A DNA stretch of 9,396 nucleotides from DATDRS01 sp035291605. GTDB lineage: Bacteria > Chloroflexota > Anaerolineae > Anaerolineales > UBA6663. This document shows positions 5,301-9,396 of the stretch, in pieces. The translations under genes were made by a program, and so were the position numbers. Below the pieces are notes generated by a model that was given only the letters and a program-made list of their open reading frames with translations, was not told the origin of the DNA and ran no database searches. Every line of letters starts with the position of its first letter. Within the stretch, counting starts at the first letter, position 1. The DNA is taken from positions 1 to 9,396 of the forward strand of contig DATDRS010000391.1 of assembly GCA_035291605.1 (NCBI GenBank), read 5' to 3'.

Positions 5301-7478
5301 AGGGTCGCTCAGCATGACATGACTGAGCGACTCAAGTTCGGAGCGCAGAACGCGCCGCCGCGTGTCCTCCGTTCCCTCGCCCAGCGTCACCAGGCGCAAG
5401 AACAACTGCCTGGCCGCAGATTGACCGGCTTCATCCAGACTCGCGAACACTTCTTCCGCGCGGCGACCCAGCGCGCCCAGCACCCCGCCGATCTCGGCGT
5501 AGGCTTTCTTCGTCAGCGTGCGCCCTTCGCGCTTCTCAAACAGTTCGGTCAATGCGTATTGCAAAAGCGGCAATGCGCCCGGCTGGTCGCCGATCTCGCG
5601 GATCATGGTCGAGGTCAGGCCTGGCTCCAGCCGCAGCCCCACGCGCCGCGCCGGGCCGTGAATGGCGCGCTCCAGTTCGTCGGGCGTGAGGGGCAGGACG
5701 AACTCCGAGCGCCGCTGCACCAGTTCGCCGAAATCCACGTAGCGCAACGGGCGGTCGGTGAAGTCGGCGCGCAACGTAATAACTACGCGCACGCGGCTGC
5801 GCTCGTCCAGCGCTGCCGTCACCAGGCTGTTCAGCAGCAGCGCGCGTTCGTCTTCGCCCTCCGCAGGAACCAGCGTGAAGACTTCCTCGAACTGGTCAAT
5901 GACCAGCACCAACTCGACCCCCGGATCGTCGGGCAAACAGCGGCGCACGGCGCGCAATAGGCCGCGTTCATTTTCACGCAGTTGACCGAGCAGGCTCTCG
6001 GGCGGATTGACGGCGACGCGCAAGAGCGCGGCCTCCAATTCTTCAAACGGGTGCTGGCCCGGGAGCAGGTCCACGATGAACCAGTTTTCGGAGCCGGGCA
6101 GGCCGCCGCGCCGCAGGGCCGGGAGGAGGCCCGCCTTGACAACCGACGACTTGCCGCTCCCGCTCGGCCCGACGACGGCCAGAAAACGCGTCAGGTCGCC
6201 CCCCTCGCCCAACCGCGCCAGCAATTGTTGAATCAACGTCTCCCGTCCAAAAAAATCCTCGGCGTCGGCCTCGGCGAAAGCCCGCAGGCCTTTGTACGGA
6301 TTGACAATCTCACCCGACGCCTCCTCCTCTTCCACAGCAGGGAGGATGCGCGTGCGCATGAGCGCGCCGCCGTCGAGCGCACGGCGGAAATCGTCCAGCA
6401 AGGTCAAGACATCGGGATAGCGTTCTTCGGGGTCTTTAGCGGCGGCGCGGCCAATCACCGCGTCGAGCGCGGCAGGCAGGCCGGACTGGCGCGCAGAAAG
6501 CGGAGGCAGGGGCGCGCTGATGTGCTGCTGGACCAAGTCAAACGGCGTCGGCCCGGTGAAGGGCAGCGCGCCCGTCAGCATTTCGTACAGCATCACGCCC
6601 AGGCAGTAAATATCCGACTGCGGCCTGACCGAGAGCGACCGAATCTGCTCCGGGGACATGTAGTGCGGCGAGCCAATCATCATGTCCACCTGCGTCTGAT
6701 CTTCGAGGTTCGGGTTGCCGAGGTTCTTGGCGATGCCAAAGTCCGCCAGGTAGGCGTTGCTGTCCTCGTCGAGCAGCACGTTCGCGGGCTTGAGATCGCG
6801 GTGGATGACGCCGATGCGGTGGGCGGCGTGCAGGGCGGAGCAAATCTGCTCCAGTAGTTGAGCCGCGGTCTCTAATGCGAGCGGCCCGTGTTGCAACAGC
6901 GTTTGCACGCTGCCGCCGCGCAGCAGGCGCATGATCAGATAGGCCACGCCCGGCTCGCGCCAGTAGTCGTAGAGCGGGACGATGTGGGGATGTTCCAGCC
7001 GCGCGACCAGTTGGGCCTCGGCCTCGAAACGGCGGATGAAGTCGGGGTGGTTGGCGAAGGCGGGGAGGATGATCTTGATCGCGACCTCGCGCTCGACGAG
7101 CGGCTGGACAGCGCGGTACACCGCCCCCATGCCGCCCGTCCCGATGCGTTCGGCCAGCGCATAGCCCCGGATGGCGCGGCCCGTCAAGTCTTCGCGCCCG
7201 ATCTCCTCGGGCGCGGGCGTGGGCGTGATGAGGGGGATGGCCGGCTCGGGGCGTACCGCCCGCGCTCGCCGCACGAATTCGGCCCGATCGTCCAGCGGGA
7301 CGGCGAGCGCCATCGCCAACCGCTCGGCGATCTGCACCGAGGGGCGCAGGTCGTCGGCCTCGATCTTGCGGATGGTGATCGCCGCGCACCCTACTCTGCG
7401 CGCCAATTCCTCTTGCGTCAAATCCAGCGCCCGGCGGCGCTCCCGCACCATGCGGCCAAAGGATTCTTCGCCGTCCAT
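2301..7478 (-). CDS. Giant XRE-HTH / Ser-Thr kinase / nSTAND1 NTPase / TM / WD40 signalling protein
   Basis: The domain order in this 1725-aa protein is as follows. Residues 7-72 are an XRE-type HTH (LTQEELARRVG, TIRKIEADDLRPS). Residues 104-369 are a Hanks-type kinase that looks active: GTGGMG 113-118, K135 in VAIK, HRDLKPAN 226-233, DFG 246-248, APE-equivalent SPE 275-277. Residues 393-800 are an nSTAND1-like NTPase that begins NPYKGLRAF, with Walker A GPSGSGKSS (437-445), Walker B LVIDQFEE (525-532) and a winged-helix-like HEALLREWPRL block. About 863-908 is a charged coiled coil. 917-938 is one transmembrane helix with Arg at 911, 913 and 915 before it, so the C-terminal part should lie outside. 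An Ala/Gln/Glu-rich stalk follows, then from about 1053 to 1700 some 14 WD40-like units (FSPDG...WDxxTG), enough for two propellers. The tail is LTTEECQQYLHMAQCPQP. Inferred role: ligand sensing by WD40, a switch by the STAND NTPase, output by phosphorylation and/or DNA binding. It is encoded alone between its own promoter and terminator. The start matches family N-termini (EESFGRMVRERR) and follows a GGGAAGGG ribosome site. Oddity: residues about 720-751 derive from an inserted repeat. Confidence 0.9.
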   Translation of the reverse strand: MDGEESFGRMVRERRRALDLTQEELARRVGCAAITIRKIEADDLRPSVQIAERLAMALAVPLDDRAEFVRRARAVRPEPAIPLITPTPAPEEIGREDLTGRAIRGYALAERIGTGGMGAVYRAVQPLVEREVAIKIILPAFANHPDFIRRFEAEAQLVARLEHPHIVPLYDYWREPGVAYLIMRLLRGGSVQTLLQHGPLALETAAQLLEQICSALHAAHRIGVIHRDLKPANVLLDEDSNAYLADFGIAKNLGNPNLEDQTQVDMMIGSPHYMSPEQIRSLSVRPQSDIYCLGVMLYEMLTGALPFTGPTPFDLVQQHISAPLPPLSARQSGLPAALDAVIGRAAAKDPEERYPDVLTLLDDFRRALDGGALMRTRILPAVEEEEASGEIVNPYKGLRAFAEADAEDFFGRETLIQQLLARLGEGGDLTRFLAVVGPSGSGKSSVVKAGLLPALRRGGLPGSENWFIVDLLPGQHPFEELEAALLRVAVNPPESLLGQLRENERGLLRAVRRCLPDDPGVELVLVIDQFEEVFTLVPAEGEDERALLLNSLVTAALDERSRVRVVITLRADFTDRPLRYVDFGELVQRRSEFVLPLTPDELERAIHGPARRVGLRLEPGLTSTMIREIGDQPGALPLLQYALTELFEKREGRTLTKKAYAEIGGVLGALGRRAEEVFASLDEAGQSAARQLFLRLVTLGEGTEDTRRRVLRSELESLSHVMLSDPSTSLRAGAKQLGSGVETLRFAQSDSRAHAINAVAEAFGKHRLLSFDRDPLTRGPTVEVAHEALLREWPRLREWLDESRADVRMQRQLASATADWQSANRDESFLLTGARLEQFEGWAANTSVALTQDERAFLDAGLAERDRRALEEQVRQRRELEAARKLAETERARAESERQRAEEQVQYMARVRTRNRVIAGAGAVALVLAVLAGLFGLQSNRNAIESQQNAATATAALGESQLRGTQAAQQAQAAQNAEATAQAEAAIRAEAEAEAEQAALLSFSRELAVQAKLNLTVDPERSILLALAALDQAYSQEAENVLHEAVSASRVRLTLRGHEGPVEEVAYSPDGKLIATASGDKTARIWDAATGQELLTLQHAAGVGKVKFSPDGARLATGAGDGLVRLWDVASGKELLTIIAAPQVIDPSPYTVYMAFSPDGKLLATVGNRESQAKFWDPASGAELFTLSHPSWLSVAPGVDLVANEIVFSPAERGTHFAISLSSRGVGLGRIEVWDLTARQRVQTLAGRFREDPFLPLAFNPEGTRLAAPRGPDGRAAIWDVASGNLLFNLKESGNDIIYSANGKRLLSGSGGGRAKVFDAETGEEVLALVGHTGIVISVAESPGCVEPPAAPFEWCGTHLATASDDGTVRVWDISPAGNQELLTVPGTNFALNQDEMRLSTVILPPYDPDGVTISIQAWDLPAGFGVPQLVQASGYTSSSTRLDAGFRWYWFFPAQGILAATFDNGFRFWDVTEEGKELYPVSCCPLRNDTAVSFSSKREPRAAIAYRKEGTVMVWDLVADENIRTLQVAEPNDLAWLSLSPDGERLATMNNDTTVETWNVTTGQKLLTLPGPASLDSNLRFSPDGKWLVVSDCTGTVAVWDAATGEKKLTLSSNLACIEGVGFSPDGKLIAANSFRRGLKILDFETGQELLTLPFTGGLDVQFTPDGTRLIVAVEEETALVRETVRMYLLRLEDLVALAKTRVTRTLTTEECQQYLHMAQCPQP
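5228..5319. repeat. Palindromic repeat element inserted in frame in the STAND gene
   Basis: The 92-bp segment has imperfect terminal inverted repeats, TGTCACTCTGAGCG (5228-5241) and CGCTCAGCATGACA (5306-5319), which match at 12 of 14 positions. Inside it carries a direct repeat, CTGAGCGAAGCGAAGAGTC (5235-5253) and CTGAGCGAAGTCGAAGGGTC (5286-5305). It keeps the reading frame open and encodes residues about 720-751 (SDPSTSLRAG, then ETLRFAQSD). That peptide does not fit the STAND fold around it, which reads from RRRVLRSELESL directly toward AVAEAFGKHRLLSFDRDP in relatives as I remember them. The sequence resembles a dispersed short repeat often seen in environmental bacterial genomes; this recognition is from memory. 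No clear target-site duplication is visible. Confidence 0.7.
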
Positions 7479-7496
7479 ATTGCCCTTCCCGTTCTG

Positions 7497-7536
7497 GAGG
7501 TTGGATGTTGGAAATTAGAGCGGCGCATCCAACCTC
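7497..7536. repeat. Inverted repeat in the leader of the giant gene
   Basis: GAGGTTGGAT (7497-7506) and ATCCAACCTC (7527-7536) are perfect 10-bp complements around a 20-nt loop. Related words continue outward (CTGGAGG against CCTCCAG, TTGGAAATTA against CCAATTTCC), a low-complexity TTGGA/TCCAA pattern. The hairpin falls in the predicted 5' untranslated leader of the giant mRNA. It ends about 10 nt before the GGGAAGGG ribosome site, so it could influence translation, or it may simply be a degenerate intergenic repeat. Confidence 0.5.
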
Positions 7537-7558
7537 TAGCCTCCAGCTTCCAATTTCC

Positions 7559-7588
7559 ACTCTAGCACTTTTCGCCGGGCACTGGCAA
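7559..7588 (-). promoter_or_regulatory. Promoter of the giant kinase/STAND gene
   Basis: On the minus strand TTGCCA (7588-7583), an 18-nt spacer and TAGAGT (7564-7559), with TGC immediately before it, form an extended -10 promoter. Transcription would begin near 7552, giving a leader of about 75 nt. The core AGTGCTAGAGTG differs at one position from AGTGCTAAAGTG in the operon promoter at 1896-1924, and the upstream box lies at nearly the same distance in both. Confidence 0.6.
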
Positions 7589-7595
7589 TAGGTTC

Positions 7596-7623
7596 GGCGT
7601 GTTTATATCGCTTTTTGTATCGC
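7596..7623 (-). promoter_or_regulatory. Putative activator/operator box, copy 2 (tandem GCGATA repeats)
   Basis: The minus strand reads GCGATA-CAAAAA, then GCGATA-TAAA, then CACGCC, with the two GCGATA words again 12 bp apart. It ends 7 nt before the -35 hexamer. Against copy 1 (1934-1959) it differs by two substitutions and one 2-nt insertion near the CGCC end. The rest of this 204-bp intergenic stretch holds only a small palindrome at 7635-7647 (GACCC-TTC-GGGTC). I see no convincing terminator for the SDR gene. Confidence 0.55.
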
Positions 7624-7682
7624 TTTTAGGGGCAGACCCTTCGGGTCGCAGTCAACGTACAAGAACTCTCTCTGAAGGAGAC

Positions 7683-8534
7683 TTACCATTTCAAAACCTG
7701 CCGCACGATCCTATCCCACATCTCATCCGGCATGAATCGGCGCGCGGCCATCGTCAGCCTGGCCCGCAGCGGCAGAGCGTAACGCGCTCGCGGATGAGGC
7801 GTGTTGAGGATTTTCAGCACGAGGTCGGCAAACTTCTGCGGCGGAAAGCCGTTCTTTGCCAGGCTGACAAATCCCCGCCGGACTGAATCAATGAGCAGTT
7901 GATAGGCGCTGGCATCTACGCCGCGCCGGGCCAGCCCGCGCAGCGCTCGCTGGAGGCTCGTCTCCCAGATGGCCGTCGGGCTGGAACCCGGCTCGACGAC
8001 GACCACGCGCACCCCGAACGGCGCCAGTTCAACCCGCATCGAGTCGCTCATCGCTTCGAGCGCGAACTTGGAAGCGTGATAGGGGCCGAGCAGTGGAAAC
8101 GCCACCCGCCCTCCCTGGCTGGAGACGTTGATGATCATGCCCCGCGCGGCTTTGAGCAGCGGCAGGAGGGCCTGCGTCACGGCAACCTGCGCGACGACGT
8201 TGACCTCGAACTGCGCGCGCAAATCGTCGAGCGATAGCAGTTCCACCGGGGCGGGGTAAGCCGTGCCGGCGTTGTTGAGCAGGGCGTCAAGCCGGGATGT
8301 CGCTTCCGAAACGGTCCGCGCCAGGCCCTGCACATGCGCTTCATCTGTGATGTCGCACAGGACAGGCGTCAGGCGTTCATGCAAACCCTGCGCCATCGCC
8401 TCGACCAGCAGGCTGGCCTGGTCGGCCTCGCTGCGCACCGTGGCAAAAACGCGCCAGCCGTTTCGGGCCAGGTGCAGCGCCGTCACACGCCCAAAGCCGC
8501 TGGAGCAGCCAGTGATGACGATGGTCTTCGACAC
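7683..8534 (-). CDS. SDR family NAD(P)-dependent oxidoreductase
   Basis: This is a classical short-chain dehydrogenase/reductase of 283 aa, a typical length. It has the Rossmann nucleotide loop TGCSSGFG (8-15), the adenine-contacting D61, the structural NNAG (87-90), and the catalytic residues N112, S139, Y152 and K156 in the YxxxK arrangement (YHASK). R34 after the second strand (FATVR) suggests NADP(H) preference, which is inference. It resembles the cytoplasmic hydroxysteroid/retinol/acylglycerone-reductase type. The substrate cannot be read from sequence. The start chosen is GTG at 8534, giving the usual SKTIVITG N-terminus. An upstream in-frame ATG at 8822 would add 96 Arg/Gly-rich residues that are only the shadow of the preceding gene. 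The GTG shares its G with the TAG of the upstream gene (TAGTG), and no close Shine-Dalgarno is seen, so translation is probably coupled. Confidence 0.9.
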   Translation of the reverse strand: MSKTIVITGCSSGFGRVTALHLARNGWRVFATVRSEADQASLLVEAMAQGLHERLTPVLCDITDEAHVQGLARTVSEATSRLDALLNNAGTAYPAPVELLSLDDLRAQFEVNVVAQVAVTQALLPLLKAARGMIINVSSQGGRVAFPLLGPYHASKFALEAMSDSMRVELAPFGVRVVVVEPGSSPTAIWETSLQRALRGLARRGVDASAYQLLIDSVRRGFVSLAKNGFPPQKFADLVLKILNTPHPRARYALPLRARLTMAARRFMPDEMWDRIVRQVLKW

Positions 8535-9396
8535 TACGGCGCTATCGGAAACACGATCCACTCCCCCGCCGGGTTGCCCGGGGCGTCCAGCACATGCGCG
8601 GGCGTGAGCGAGGGATAGGTGTACATTCCCGCGCGCACCGAAACACCCGCATCGCCCAGCGCGAAATAGTTCACCACCAAATCGCCCTCGCGCCAATCGC
8701 GCACGGCGTACGTCGCCATATCCATCTGCGCCACGCGCTCGCCGTTCGCGTCGAGCAAATGCGCGAAGACGTGGTAGTTCTCGCCCTCCATCGGCCCTGG
8801 CGCACGCCACCACAACTGCCACAGGCTGGCGTCGCCCCCGCTCCCCAGGAGTTCTGCGCCGTTGCCCAACAAAGCCGATGCTTCGCGTGGTTGCGGGACG
8901 TCCGGCATGTTCCCTGCTCTAACGGCGATACATACCTCGCCCTCGCCCGCCCGCAGGGACACCACAACCGCACATTTTCCCCCGCCCCACTGCCAGTACA
9001 GTTTTGCGCCCGGATAATCGCCCGGCCAGAGAAGGACTGCCGCGGCCTGACTGGGGAACACTGCCGTCGTGCGCCCGTCCACAAAGCGGTGCGGTGCGCC
9101 CCGCAAGAGCGCGTCGAACACCGCCGGGACTGTATGCACCCCGGGGTCAGCGCCTGGGCTGACGACCAGGATATCATCTACCCCCAACCGTTTCGCCGCC
9201 TCCGCCGCCTGGATCAGCCTCCCCAGCGGCGTGCCGAAGCTTCCGGGGGTGTTCTGCGCGCCCACAAAGTGGAACAGCGCCAGCAAGAGCCAGACCTGCC
9301 CCCCGGCGATGGCGAGCGGCAGCAACCACAGAAGGGCGCGCTGCCATGCCGCCTGCAAACGGGCCAGCAGCGCATCGAGGAAGATACCGGCGAGCA
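8534..9396 (-). CDS. Membrane protein C-terminal part, possibly a GT-C type glycosyltransferase (partial)
   Basis: The reading frame is open to the window edge, so the start lies beyond 9396. A TTG at 9358 is in frame but is unlikely to be the true start because the codons before it continue sensibly (LAGIFLDALLARL). About 286 codons are visible. One strong hydrophobic helix follows the first 18 residues (ALLWLLPLAIAGGQVWLLL and on to LFHFVG), then a soluble domain of about 230 residues: TPLGR..QAAEAAKRLG, ILVVSPGADPGVHT, YWQWGGGKC, and ending GEWIVFPIAP. That arrangement is like the C-terminal extracytoplasmic domain of large polytopic sugar transferases (GT39/ArnT-like) found in Chloroflexota. 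I hold this assignment weakly, since the catalytic N-terminal part is not in the window. It overlaps the SDR gene by 1 nt and is presumably co-transcribed with it. Confidence 0.7.
   Translation of the reverse strand, partial: LAGIFLDALLARLQAAWQRALLWLLPLAIAGGQVWLLLALFHFVGAQNTPGSFGTPLGRLIQAAEAAKRLGVDDILVVSPGADPGVHTVPAVFDALLRGAPHRFVDGRTTAVFPSQAAAVLLWPGDYPGAKLYWQWGGGKCAVVVSLRAGEGEVCIAVRAGNMPDVPQPREASALLGNGAELLGSGGDASLWQLWWRAPGPMEGENYHVFAHLLDANGERVAQMDMATYAVRDWREGDLVVNYFALGDAGVSVRAGMYTYPSLTPAHVLDAPGNPAGEWIVFPIAP

Noticed and set aside
4182..5960. A 592-codon plus-strand open frame opposite the kinase/STAND gene
   Set aside because: It lies wholly antisense to a gene with clear domains. Its translation is Arg/Gln/His-rich with no recognisable motif, as expected for a shadow frame in high-GC DNA.
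7635..7647. GACCC-TTC-GGGTC palindrome as terminator of the SDR gene
   Set aside because: The stem is only 5 bp and no T-run follows on the minus strand.
7599..7886. Small plus-strand frame of 95 codons starting MFISLFVSLLG, with a hydrophobic start
   Set aside because: Most of it is antisense to the SDR gene, its start lies inside the GCGATA box, and no ribosome site or plus-strand promoter is visible.
8535..8822. N-terminal extension of the SDR gene to an ATG at 8822
   Set aside because: The extra 96 residues are Arg/Gly/Ala-rich shadow of the overlapping upstream gene. The GTG at 8534 gives the standard SDR N-terminus with a TAGTG overlap.
1..9396. CRISPR array, tRNA, rRNA or complete insertion sequence
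   Set aside because: I see no regular direct-repeat/spacer pattern, no cloverleaf or rRNA core, and no transposase. The repeats found are short palindromic units only.

Overview
The window is GC-rich DNA that looks like a bacterial chromosome, probably from Chloroflexota (Anaerolineae-like). Three things point that way: a DUF4058 gene; a giant XRE-HTH / Ser-Thr kinase / STAND-NTPase / WD40 fusion whose N-terminal HTH is of the type common in that phylum; and a dispersed short palindromic repeat lying inside a coding sequence. This placement rests on gene content and is an inference.

Layout. At the left end a DUF4058 gene (92-886, +) has a TATAAT box so close to its ATG that the mRNA is probably leaderless. 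A 15-bp palindrome lies just upstream of that box. It converges on a two-gene minus-strand operon: a secreted 167-aa protein (1321-1824), then, after a 2-nt gap, a 137-aa membrane-anchored protein (905-1318). The stretch 1825-2300 has no intact gene but is full of structure: the operon promoter with an upstream box, two near-identical terminator hairpins, a decayed copy of the 3' end of the giant gene, a 15-bp inverted repeat and a nested palindrome.

The centre is one gene (2301-7478, -) encoding 1725 aa: XRE-type HTH, Ser/Thr kinase, nSTAND1-type P-loop NTPase, coiled coil, one transmembrane helix, then about 14 WD40-like repeats (two seven-bladed propellers' worth). A 92-bp palindromic repeat element is inserted in frame in the NTPase region. 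The right part holds an SDR oxidoreductase (7683-8534, -) whose GTG start overlaps by 1 nt the stop of a membrane protein (8534-9396, -) that runs off the window.

How they may work together. The promoters of the giant kinase/STAND gene and of the secreted/membrane pair share the same architecture. Each has a tandem GCGATA-nAAAAA-GCGATA-nAAA box, then an AGTGCTARAGTG extended -10 at almost the same spacing, with similar leader lengths. My working hypothesis is that the two units form one regulon, possibly controlled by the giant protein's own HTH. That protein would sense through WD40 propellers outside the membrane, switch through its NTPase, and signal through the kinase and/or DNA binding. 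This is inferred from sequence only.
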